From Arthrobacter sp. NicSoilC5 (GTDB lineage: Bacteria > Actinomycetota > Actinomycetes > Actinomycetales > Micrococcaceae), in assembly GCF_019977395.1 (NCBI RefSeq), contig NZ_AP024660.1, positions 4,588,001 to 4,652,000 of the forward strand: a stretch of 64,000 nucleotides of DNA. The letters run 5' to 3'. Below the pieces are notes generated by a model. That model saw nothing but the letters and a program-made list of their open reading frames with translations, was not told the DNA's origin and ran no database searches. Positions 34,106 through 41,529 of this stretch are shown one piece after another. Both the position numbers and the translations under genes were made by a program. Numbering within the stretch: position 1 is the first letter of the stretch; the number at the start of each line of letters is the position of its first letter.

Positions 34106-34495
34106 GTGGCACGTGTGAAGAGGGCGGTCAACGCCCACAAGAAGCGCCGGGTTGTTCTTGAACGGGCGAAGGGTTACCGCGGACAGCGTTCGCGCCTGTA
34201 CCGCAAGGCCAAGGAACAGCTGCTGCACTCGTTTGTGTACAGCTACGGTGACCGCAAGAAGAAGAAGGGCGACTTCCGCCGCCTGTGGATCCAGCGCATC
34301 AACGCTGCGTCCCGCGCCAACGGCCTCACCTACAACCGCCTCATCCAGGGCCTGAAGGCCGCTGAGGTCGAGGTTGACCGCCGCATGCTGGCCGAGCTTG
34401 CCGTTTCTGACGCCAACGCCTTCGCCGCACTGGTCCAGGTGGCCAAGGACTCCCTGCCGGCAGACACCTCCGCCAAGAAGGTTGCCGCAGCCTAG
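34106..34495 (+). CDS. rplT: 50S ribosomal protein L20
   Basis: A 129-residue assembly protein of the large subunit. [20 protein letters not shown] and [20 protein letters not shown] are the diagnostic basic N-terminus. GTG 34106 follows GAAGGAG. In other phyla L20 controls this operon by binding its leader; the attenuator-like hairpin before infC would be a place to look for the same here. Two hairpins follow the stop. Confidence 0.97.
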   Translation: MARVKRAVNAHKKRRVVLERAKGYRGQRSRLYRKAKEQLLHSFVYSYGDRKKKKGDFRRLWIQRINAASRANGLTYNRLIQGLKAAEVEVDRRMLAELAVSDANAFAALVQVAKDSLPADTSAKKVAAA

Positions 34496-34506
34496 CAGCC
34501 GCTGCC

Positions 34507-34539
34507 GCCCCTCGCCTGAGGGGCCAGTTCAGGAACTGG
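34507..34539. terminator. Double hairpin terminating the infC-rpmI-rplT operon
   Basis: GCCCCTC/GAGGGGC (34507-34524) is followed directly by the palindrome CCAGTTC-AG-GAACTGG (34524-34539). The second one abuts the promoter of the next gene and could also be an operator. Confidence 0.6.
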
Positions 34540-34552
34540 AAGCGTCAGCTAC

Positions 34553-34558
34553 TACAGT
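34553..34558 (+). promoter_or_regulatory. -10 element (TACAGT) for the rRNA methyltransferase gene
   Basis: TACAGT is followed by 6 bases and ATG 34565, a leaderless arrangement. Confidence 0.5.
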
Positions 34559-34564
34559 TCTTGT

Positions 34565-35491
34565 ATGAACGAAACCGGGCGCCCGCAAGATCTTCCACTG
34601 TCCAACCCCCGAGCCGATCGGGTCAGGGACGTGGCAAGGCTTGCAGGGCGCCCGGCCCGTTTAAAGCGTGGCCAATTCCTTGCCGAAGGGCCGCAGGCGG
34701 TCCGGGAAGCCCTCAAGCTCCACCAGCAGCGCCTCGCGGCGGGAGCGCCCGGAGTGGTTACCGAGGTATTCGCCAGCGAAAGCTGCCTGGACCGCTTCCC
34801 CGAATTCGAACAGCTCGCCGAAGGCACCAACGCCCGGCTGGCCACCGATGAGGTCCTGGCGGCCATGGCGGACACCGTCAACCCGCAGGGAATCGTGGCC
34901 GTCTGCAGGTTCGTGGACGTTGAGCTGGCGGACGTGCTCGACGCCGGCCCGCGCCTGATTGCCGTGCTGTGCCAGGTCCGGGACCCGGGAAATGCAGGAA
35001 CCGTGCTGCGTGCGGCCGATTCGGCCGGCGCCGACGCCGTCATTTTCACAGCGTCCAGCGTGGATATCTACAACCCCAAGGCGGTCCGCTCCACCGCAGG
35101 GTCGCTGTTCCATCTTCCGGTCGTCCTGGCCGCAGATCCCGCGGAACTGGCTGCCGCCTGCAAGGCCCGGGGCATCGGCGTCCTCGCTGCCGACGGTTAC
35201 GGGCAGCTGGACCTGGATGTCCTGCAGGACGAGAACGCGCGGCGCAGGCTCACCGGGGACGGCCCTGAATCCGCCTTTGACCTCGCTGCACCGACCGCCT
35301 GGTTCTTTGGGAATGAGGCCCAGGGACTCTCGGATGAGGAGCTTGAACTGGCCGACCACCGGGTGGCGGTCCCGGTATACGGCGCGGCCGAAAGCCTCAA
35401 CCTTGGAACCGCAGCCACCGTGTGCCTCTACGCCAGCGCCCGATCCCAGCGCCGCCCCGACACTGCCGCCGGGCAGGTCCGCGCCGGGTAA
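34565..35491 (+). CDS. TrmH/SpoU family RNA 2'-O-methyltransferase
   Basis: A 308-residue SPOUT enzyme with an N-terminal substrate-binding domain (RLKRGQFLAEGPQAVREALK). The knotted catalytic domain shows motif 1 VRDPGNAGTVLRAADSAGADAVIF, motif 2 AWFFGNEAQGLSDEEL and motif 3 VPVYGAAESLNLGTAATVCLY. It is expected to methylate a ribose in rRNA or tRNA using SAM. Synteny after rplT is common in actinobacteria. The exact target is not determinable; TsnR-type resistance methylases share the fold, but core-genome position argues for a housekeeping role. Confidence 0.9.
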   Translation: MNETGRPQDLPLSNPRADRVRDVARLAGRPARLKRGQFLAEGPQAVREALKLHQQRLAAGAPGVVTEVFASESCLDRFPEFEQLAEGTNARLATDEVLAAMADTVNPQGIVAVCRFVDVELADVLDAGPRLIAVLCQVRDPGNAGTVLRAADSAGADAVIFTASSVDIYNPKAVRSTAGSLFHLPVVLAADPAELAAACKARGIGVLAADGYGQLDLDVLQDENARRRLTGDGPESAFDLAAPTAWFFGNEAQGLSDEELELADHRVAVPVYGAAESLNLGTAATVCLYASARSQRRPDTAAGQVRAG

Positions 35492-35632
35492 GGGGAGCAC
35501 GACGGCGGCCCGCGGCCCGCGCCCGGCCGCACTCCCGGTGCCCGCATGCACATCCGCGGAGCAGCATTGTTGCCGGGCACAAAGAAAGGCCCCGGAAATC
35601 CGGGGCCCGATGGTTGTTGCTGGACAGAGTTA

Positions 35633-35908
35633 TCAGGGAGCGCGGCTGGCTTTTCCGCGTCCGGTGACGGCTCCGTAGATGCCGGCGACAACCAGGCCGC
35701 CGACGATAGCGAGAATCCAGGTGCCGAGGTCGAAGAAGGCAAGATCGCCCTTGTTGAACAGGAGGCTGCCAATCCAGCCGCCAACGATGGCTCCAACGAC
35801 ACCCAGGATGAGGCTGGTAACCCAGCCGCCGCCGACCCGACCGGGCATAACGGCTTTAACGATGGCCCCGACAATCAGGCCCAGAATAATCCAAGCAAGA
35901 AAACCCAT
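35633..35908 (-). CDS. GlsB/YeaQ/YmgE family stress-response membrane protein
   Basis: A 91-residue protein of three membrane helices rich in glycine: MGFLAWIILGLIVGAIVKAV, GWVTSLILGVVGAIVGGWIG and WILAIVGGLVVAGIYG. This is the transglycosylase-associated (GlsB) family, usually induced by general stress. GAGGAGGAG lies just before ATG 35908. No partner gene is near; it stands alone with ~140 bases on one side and ~165 on the other. Confidence 0.92.
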   Translation of the reverse strand: MGFLAWIILGLIVGAIVKAVMPGRVGGGWVTSLILGVVGAIVGGWIGSLLFNKGDLAFFDLGTWILAIVGGLVVAGIYGAVTGRGKASRAP

Positions 35909-36075
35909 GTCTCCTCCTCATTGTGACCGGGATTAATAGTCCCGATGAGCCTCAAGCTAACATAAGCACCCCGCAAAGTCAGTAGCCCCAAAAAGGGCGT
36001 TGCCGCATCGTTAGGAGCGTGTATCGGCGGGAAGTTTCAGGGGCCGTGGCCGCGGGGCGCGCAGTGGGCCACGGC

Positions 36076-37284
36076 TTAGCCCGCCAGCGGCCTCTTCCGT
36101 TCCAACAGGCCGCTGAGGAGGGCGACGCCGAAACCGAGGACGGCCAGGACGGCGCCGACGAGTGCCGGGGCAACGAAGCCCCACCCGAGGGCGATGACCA
36201 CTCCACCAAGGAACGCGCCGAGTGCGTTGGCGACGTTGAGGGCGGCATGGTTGAGGGAAGATGCCAGCGACGGTGCATCCGGGGAGGCGTCGAGGAGCCG
36301 GGTCTGCAGGGCGGGGATCAGCATGGAACCGGAAGCTCCCACCACGAACACCATCACCATGGCGCTCCACTGCCAGTGGGCTGCCACCGCGTAAACCACC
36401 AGGGCCACGGCAATGGCCGGGAGGACCCGGTAGAGGGTGCCCATTACCGATTTGTCGGCCAACCTGCCACCCACGATGTTGCCGGCCACCATCCCCAGTC
36501 CGTACAGGGCCACCACCAGGGGGAGCAGCCCCGACGGGATGCCGGCCACGGCCGTCATGGTGTGCGCGATATAGGTGTAGGTGGCGAAGAAGCCGCCGAA
36601 GCCCACGATGCCCACCAGGAGGGCCAACCAGACCTGTAGCCGCTTGAGGGCGCCAAGTTCGCGACGGATGCTGGCATCGGGGTGGGCCTGCTGGAACGGG
36701 ACGAACTTCCACACCATGGCCAGGGCCACCAGGCCGATGGCGCCCACCAGGACAAACAGCAGGCGCCACCCGAAGGTTTGGCCCAGCCAGGTGGCGAACG
36801 GGACGCCCACCACGTTGGAGACACTGAGCCCGGCCATGACCATGGAGATGGCCCAGCCCCGCCGGGTGGGGGGAACCAGGGATGCAGCGATGACGGCAGC
36901 AACTCCGAAGAACGCCCCGTGGGGCAGCCCGGCGGCAAAGCGGGACACGAGCATCGTCCCGTAGTCAGGGGCTATGAACGAGGTCAGGTTGGCCACGGTG
37001 AAGAACAGCAGGAGGCCCAGTGCCAGTTTCTTGCGGGGCAGCCTGGCGCCGACGGCGGCAAGGAGCGGAGCGCCTACCACGACTCCCAGTGCGTAGGCGG
37101 AGATCAGGTGCCCGGCCTCTGGAGTACTGATCCCCAGGCCCTGTTCCACTTCCTTCAGCAGGCCCATCATGGTGAACTCGGTGACGCCGATGCCCACCCC
37201 GCCCATGGCCAGGGCAAAGATGGCCATGCCGACGTTGGGGGTCTTGGTGCGGGCTGCCGTGGACGGGGAAAGGACGCTGCTCAT
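36076..37284 (-). CDS. MFS transporter, AraJ/DHA1-like
   Basis: A 402-residue exporter-type major facilitator with twelve helices. The first part, MAIFALAMGGVGIGVTEFTMMGLL, and the loop GARLPRKKLALG fit the drug-H+ antiporter (DHA1) branch, as do FAAGLPHGAFFG and GWRLLFVLVGAIG. ATG 37284 gives the typical MSSVLSPS start; frames further upstream are arginine/proline-rich and unlikely. It is divergent from mutT. The substrate is unknown. Confidence 0.88.
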   Translation of the reverse strand: MSSVLSPSTAARTKTPNVGMAIFALAMGGVGIGVTEFTMMGLLKEVEQGLGISTPEAGHLISAYALGVVVGAPLLAAVGARLPRKKLALGLLLFFTVANLTSFIAPDYGTMLVSRFAAGLPHGAFFGVAAVIAASLVPPTRRGWAISMVMAGLSVSNVVGVPFATWLGQTFGWRLLFVLVGAIGLVALAMVWKFVPFQQAHPDASIRRELGALKRLQVWLALLVGIVGFGGFFATYTYIAHTMTAVAGIPSGLLPLVVALYGLGMVAGNIVGGRLADKSVMGTLYRVLPAIAVALVVYAVAAHWQWSAMVMVFVVGASGSMLIPALQTRLLDASPDAPSLASSLNHAALNVANALGAFLGGVVIALGWGFVAPALVGAVLAVLGFGVALLSGLLERKRPLAG

Positions 37285-37433
37285 ATGCCTGCTTTTCAAA
37301 AAGTGGAACTGGAAGTGGGACGGGACGCCACGGCAATGGGGCAGGAATCCGGACAGTGAGGCCAACCCCGGGCGGGCAGGCCCTATTCCCTGGGACGGGA
37401 AATGCTGATCCGGGCTGTTCCCATTGTGGCCCA

Positions 37434-37439
37434 TAGAAT
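37434..37439 (+). promoter_or_regulatory. -10 element (TAGAAT) for leaderless mutT
   Basis: TAGAAT is followed by 6 bases and GTG 37446. Confidence 0.55.
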
Positions 37440-37445
37440 GGGCCG

Positions 37446-37907
37446 GTGACTGGACTGATTCAGGTAGTGGGCGGAGCCGTGGTGGACAGCCTTGCCAATC
37501 CAACGGCACTGCTGGTGGCGAGGCGGAGCGCTCCGGAGCACCTCGCCGGGCTGTGGGAGTTCCCCGGAGGCAAGGTGGAACACGGCGAGGCGCCCGAAGC
37601 GGCACTGGTACGGGAACTGGCCGAGGAGCTGGGAATCGGGGTGCGGCTGGGGGCAGAGCTGCCGGCGGAAACACCGGCCGGATGGCCCCTGAACGACCGG
37701 GCCAGCATGAGGGTGTGGTTCGCCGAGGTGACCCGTGGCGATCCCGCACCTTTGGAAGACCATGACGAACTGCGCTGGATCCGGCTGCAGGACAGCGAAG
37801 CAGTCCTGGGGCTGCCGTGGATTCCGGCCGATTACCCGATTGTGCGTGCCCTCCTGGAGTCAGCGGGCGCACTGGCACCGGGGCAGGGCCGGGCCCACGC
37901 CCGATAA
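37446..37907 (+). CDS. NUDIX hydrolase, MutT-like 8-oxo-dGTP diphosphatase
   Basis: A 153-residue protein with a complete Nudix box: GGKVEHGEAPEAALVRELAE followed by ELGI (about 41-64), including both metal-binding glutamates. GLWEFPGGK and the C-terminal HDELRWI are typical of MutT, which removes oxidised dGTP from the nucleotide pool. A leaderless promoter precedes it. It converges on the radical SAM gene with a 10-base gap. Confidence 0.9.
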   Translation: MTGLIQVVGGAVVDSLANPTALLVARRSAPEHLAGLWEFPGGKVEHGEAPEAALVRELAEELGIGVRLGAELPAETPAGWPLNDRASMRVWFAEVTRGDPAPLEDHDELRWIRLQDSEAVLGLPWIPADYPIVRALLESAGALAPGQGRAHAR

Positions 37908-37917
37908 TCCAGGCTGC

Positions 37918-39048
37918 TCAGAACAGGGAATCCTGCACCGCGGACGGCGGCGCTGAAGCAGCCGTGTGACCTCCGGGCGCTGCAGCCGGAATGCTCCCCG
38001 CCGGATACTCCGCTTCCTCGGCGCGTGGATCATCCACGTCCCTGTTGTCGAGGTCCCTGTTGTTGAGGTCCCGGTGGCTGAAACCGGAGGAATGCGAAAA
38101 GCCGTGGCGTGCCTTGAAATAGCGGACCTTGCCGGCAAGCCATGTCCGGTATTCCTTGGACGCGTAGGAGCCGGTCCCGTAGAGCCGCCGGTAGCGGCCG
38201 GCCAGTTCGGGATGGTTTGCGGCGATCCACTTCATGAACCATTCCCTGGTGCCCGGCTTCAGGTACAGCGCGCCCGCACTGACTCCGGTTGCGCCGGCGG
38301 CCGCCAGGGAACCGAACAGCGCATCCAGGGATTCATCGCTGTCGGAGAGCCACGGCAGGATGGGCATCGCCATGACGCCGCAGGGCAGCCCGGCTTCGCG
38401 CAGCCGGGACACCAGTTTGAGCCGGGCCCTGGGCCCCGGGGTGCCGGGCTCGATGGCCTCGGAGAGGGCTTCGTCGGTCATGGCCAGGGAGATGCCAAGC
38501 CCTACCGGCACCTGTGCGGCAGCACTCTTGAGCAGCGGGATGTCCCGTGCCAGCAGGGTCCCTTTGGTGAGGATGGACAGGGGAGTGCCGGACTCCGCCA
38601 GGGCATTGATGATGCCAGGCATGAGCTGGTACCTGCCCTCGGCCCGCTGGTAGGGGTCGGTGTTGGTGCCCAGCGCCACCTGCTGGCGCGTCCATGAGGC
38701 CTTGTTCAGTTCCTTCCGGAGGACTTCCGCGGCGTTGACCTTCACCACCACCTGGCTGTCGAAATCCATGCCGGCGTCGAAGTCAAGGTAGGTGTGGCTC
38801 TTGCGGGCAAAGCAGTAAACGCAGGCGTGGCTGCAGCCGCGGTAGGGATTCACTGTCCACTCGAAAGGCATCTTCGATCCCGCCGGGACCCTGTTGAGCA
38901 CCGATTTTGCGGTGACCTCGTGGAACGTGATCCCGGCGAACTCGGGGGTGGTGACCGAGCGGACCAGCCCGGCCAGCGGAAGCAGCGCGGGACCGGGTCC
39001 TCCTGCGGTTTCCGGCGTGGGCACCAGTGCTTGCGCTTCCCATCTCAT
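37918..39048 (-). CDS. Rv2578c family radical SAM protein, SOS-controlled
   Basis: A 376-residue radical SAM enzyme. The cluster motif is GCSHACVYCFARKSH (C72, C76, C79), preceded by FEWTVNPYRG, and VALGTNTDPYQRAEGRYQLM is the diagnostic run of this family, distantly related to spore photoproduct lyase. ATG 39048 is preferred: a TCGAAT -10-like element lies 7 bases upstream, TTGACT lies 17 further, and a LexA box sits between them. A second ATG at 39057 abuts the box. The C-terminus has an NRDLDNRD repeat. The mycobacterial counterpart also belongs, as I recall, to the LexA regulon. A role in DNA repair is likely, but the substrate is unknown. Confidence 0.88.
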   Translation of the reverse strand: MRWEAQALVPTPETAGGPGPALLPLAGLVRSVTTPEFAGITFHEVTAKSVLNRVPAGSKMPFEWTVNPYRGCSHACVYCFARKSHTYLDFDAGMDFDSQVVVKVNAAEVLRKELNKASWTRQQVALGTNTDPYQRAEGRYQLMPGIINALAESGTPLSILTKGTLLARDIPLLKSAAAQVPVGLGISLAMTDEALSEAIEPGTPGPRARLKLVSRLREAGLPCGVMAMPILPWLSDSDESLDALFGSLAAAGATGVSAGALYLKPGTREWFMKWIAANHPELAGRYRRLYGTGSYASKEYRTWLAGKVRYFKARHGFSHSSGFSHRDLNNRDLDNRDVDDPRAEEAEYPAGSIPAAAPGGHTAASAPPSAVQDSLF

Positions 39049-39057
39049 GGGACCCAT

Positions 39058-39073
39058 TCGAAAACATGTTCGA
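39058..39073 (-). promoter_or_regulatory. LexA (SOS) box of the radical SAM gene
   Basis: On the minus strand TCGAACATGTTTTCGA has one mismatch from TCGAAC-N4-GTTCGA. It lies inside the promoter TTGACT (39084-39079), 17-base spacer, TCGAAT (39061-39056). Confidence 0.85.
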
Positions 39074-39155
39074 ATTTAAGTCAAGGCGCCACGCAGTCGA
39101 AGCCAGTGGAAACTATGCCTCGACGCGGCCCATACGGCTCCAGGAGCCATCGGGG

Positions 39156-39815
39156 CTAGGGCCGCAGTTCCCATGTGACGGTGACGGCTGCCTCCACCCG
39201 GTTCAGGCCCGGCTCAACCTGTGGACCTTCCGTGGCGGATGCCCGCTGCAGCCCGGCAAACCGTACCGGTCCCGGTGCCGGGCGCTGGTCGGTGACGGAC
39301 AGGACCCGGCCCAGGCCGGCCGAGGCCAGTGCGGCATACTGCGCAGCGGAACCCAGCGCGTCCTGCCAGGCCGCGTCACGCGCCTGCGCCCGGACCACTG
39401 AGTCGTCCGAAAGGACCAGCTGCAGGCTGTTCAGGCGGACATTGTCCCCGGCGGTGTGGACGGCTGCTGAAACTGTGGCCGCCGCGCTGCCGAGGTCCCG
39501 CAGCCTGACCGCGAGGCTGCTGGAGGCAATGTAGCCCACAAGCCGCTGGCCCTCACCGTCCCGCCAGGCGAGGTCCGCTCGGACGGCCAGGCCGGCCGAG
39601 CGGATATCGTCCGGGGAAACGCCCCGGCTGCGGAGGGCCGCTCCAACTGCCGCCAGGTCCCTGCCTGCTGCCGCGTAGGCTTCCGCCACCGATTCGGCGC
39701 GGCACTCCATGCCTATGGAAACAAGCATCAGGTCCGGTGCGGCCTCCGCCCATCCAGTCCCCGTGACGGTGATGGCCCCAGGATCCCGGCGGTCCTGCGG
39801 GTCCTGGCCCGTCAC
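39156..39815 (-). CDS. SIMPL domain (DUF541) protein
   Basis: A 219-residue protein beginning at GTG 39815, with ITVTGTGWAEAAPDLMLVSIGMECRAESVAEAY, the classic opening of the SIMPL/DUF541 family, and LRSRGVSPDDIRSAGLAV and VGYIASSSLAVRLRDL. Homologues are mostly periplasmic or surface proteins in oxidative stress or signalling contexts, but no signal peptide is obvious here, which suggests a cytoplasmic form. The start overlaps the stop of the upstream gene (GTGA), so both are co-expressed. Confidence 0.85.
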   Translation of the reverse strand: MTGQDPQDRRDPGAITVTGTGWAEAAPDLMLVSIGMECRAESVAEAYAAAGRDLAAVGAALRSRGVSPDDIRSAGLAVRADLAWRDGEGQRLVGYIASSSLAVRLRDLGSAAATVSAAVHTAGDNVRLNSLQLVLSDDSVVRAQARDAAWQDALGSAAQYAALASAGLGRVLSVTDQRPAPGPVRFAGLQRASATEGPQVEPGLNRVEAAVTVTWELRP

Positions 39816-40264
39816 GGCTGCCTCGCCGCCCGGAGTGGGTAACCGCCGGCGGCAAGGCCTGCCCGCCGCTCGAAGATGTTCGCCGTCCCCGGATTGCCGG
39901 TGCGCAGCACGGACCAGCCGGCGGCTGCCAGGTACAAGGGGATGAAGGGCAGCCCCAGGCACCACGCGTACTGGCTGCAATGCCGTTCCTCGTGTCCCAG
40001 GAGCGCAGGCCGGGACAGCAGGTCCGCAGCCGTGCTGCGGCACAGCACCACGTTGCCCAGGGTGAAGGCGCCGGCGAAAGGCAGCCGCCAGCGGTAGCCG
40101 GCCGCAATGATCAGGCCGCGCGGCCCCCGGCTGATCCGGGTCCGGGCGGCCAGGGCGACGGCGAGCCCGGCCAGGGTGCTCCCGTTGAGGAGGTTTGCTG
40201 CCCGCCTGAGCCGCTGGGCCGTCGTCGGGCCATTCACCGAACCTGCGTGCTGCCGCAACGTCAT
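39812..40264 (-). CDS. Small protein with HEERH metallopeptidase-like motif
   Basis: A 150-residue protein of unknown family. It has two moderately hydrophobic segments (about 30-48 and 62-80) and then LLGHEERHCSQYAWCLGLPF, a HExxH motif, followed ~40 residues later by IFERRAGLAAGG, a possible third metal ligand. The pattern resembles compact metallopeptidase relatives such as DUF4157, but the match is by eye only. It overlaps the SIMPL gene by four bases and heads a two-gene operon. No function is assigned. Confidence 0.7.
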   Translation of the reverse strand: MTLRQHAGSVNGPTTAQRLRRAANLLNGSTLAGLAVALAARTRISRGPRGLIIAAGYRWRLPFAGAFTLGNVVLCRSTAADLLSRPALLGHEERHCSQYAWCLGLPFIPLYLAAAGWSVLRTGNPGTANIFERRAGLAAGGYPLRAARQP

Positions 40265-40347
40265 GAGGCCATGGTAACCGGAGGGTTCTACTAGACTGGA
40301 GGGCAGTGGCCGCCGGTCCTGCCGGCGAGCCCTGACCTGGTCATTGA

Positions 40348-40452
40348 ATGACACTGACGTTCAGCGCATTCATCCATGACCTGCCAGCGACGGAGGCACC
40401 GGGCGGGAAACCGCGCAGGGCTGCCCCGGCCGCAGGCAGCCACGACTCGTAG
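40348..40452 (+). other. Possible 34-codon leader ORF before pheS
   Basis: A TAGACT -10-like element at 40292-40297 would start transcription about 160 bases before pheS. The leader contains an ATG-TAG frame with two phenylalanines near its start (MTLTFSAFIHDL), ending 13 bases before pheS. GC-rich hairpins lie near its end. It could be a phenylalanine-sensing leader, but two Phe codons are weak evidence and there is no ribosome-binding site. Confidence 0.25.
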
Positions 40453-40465
40453 CTAAGAACAGTAG

Positions 40466-41527
40466 ATGACTGAAACTTTGCCGGGCGCCGCCATCCCGAA
40501 CCCCACGGATGAGGCCGCCATCAACGCCGCTGTAGACCAGGCCATCACCGCCATCGCCGGTGCGGCCACCCTTGACGAGCTGAAGGCGGTGCGCCTCGCC
40601 CACAGCGGCGAAAAATCGCCGCTTAGCCTGGCCAACCGGGAAATCGGCCGCCTCCCCAAGGACCAGAAGGCGCTCGCCGGAAAGCTGATGGGTGCTTCCC
40701 GCGGCCGGGTCAACAAGGCGCTCGCCGACCGGACCGAGGTACTCGAAGCCGAGAATGATGCCCGGATCCTGGTTGAGGAGACCGTGGACGTCACCGCTGC
40801 CCCCCGCCGCCGCCGCGCCGGTGCGCGCCACCCGCTGTCCACCCTGCAGGACCGCGTGGCGGACATCTTCGTGGGAATGGGCTGGGAGATCGCGGAGGGC
40901 CCCGAGGTGGAATCCGAGTGGTTCAACTTCGACGCCCTGAACTTCAAGCCGGACCACCCGGCGCGCGAAATGCAGGACACCTTCTTCGTGGAGCCGCCCG
41001 AAGCCCACCTGCTAATGCGCACCCACACCTCCCCGGTGCAGGTCCGCTCCATGCTCGAGCGTGAGGTGCCCATCTACGTGCTGTGCCCGGGCAAGGTGTT
41101 CCGCACCGATGAGCTGGACGCCACCCACACCCCGGTGTTCCACCAGTTTGAGGGCCTTGCCATCGACAAGGGCCTGTCCATGGCGGACCTGCTGGGCACC
41201 CTGGAGCACTTCACCCGGCAAATGTTCGGCGAGGAGGCGAAGGTCCGCCTGCGCCCCAACTACTTCCCGTTCACCGAGCCCTCCGCCGAGCTGGACATCT
41301 TCCACCCCGGCGCCAAGGGCGGCCCGCGCTGGATCGAGTGGGGCGGCTGCGGCATGGTCAACCCCAACGTCCTGCGCGCTGCGGGCATCGACCCGGACGT
41401 CTATTCAGGTTTTGCCTTCGGCATGGGCATCGAGCGTGCCCTCATGTTCCGCAACGAGGTTGCCGACATGCACGACATGATCGAAGGCGATGTACGGTTC
41501 AGCGAGCACTTCGGGATGGAGATCTAA
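40466..41527 (+). CDS. pheS: Phenylalanine-tRNA ligase alpha subunit
   Basis: A 353-residue class II synthetase subunit. An N-terminal coiled coil (about 10-100) contacts tRNA. The catalytic core has [38 protein letters not shown] (motif 1 area), [20 protein letters not shown] (motif 2) and [16 protein letters not shown] (motif 3). pheT follows after 2 bases. Confidence 0.97.
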   Translation: MTETLPGAAIPNPTDEAAINAAVDQAITAIAGAATLDELKAVRLAHSGEKSPLSLANREIGRLPKDQKALAGKLMGASRGRVNKALADRTEVLEAENDARILVEETVDVTAAPRRRRAGARHPLSTLQDRVADIFVGMGWEIAEGPEVESEWFNFDALNFKPDHPAREMQDTFFVEPPEAHLLMRTHTSPVQVRSMLEREVPIYVLCPGKVFRTDELDATHTPVFHQFEGLAIDKGLSMADLLGTLEHFTRQMFGEEAKVRLRPNYFPFTEPSAELDIFHPGAKGGPRWIEWGGCGMVNPNVLRAAGIDPDVYSGFAFGMGIERALMFRNEVADMHDMIEGDVRFSEHFGMEI

Positions 41528-41529
41528 CA

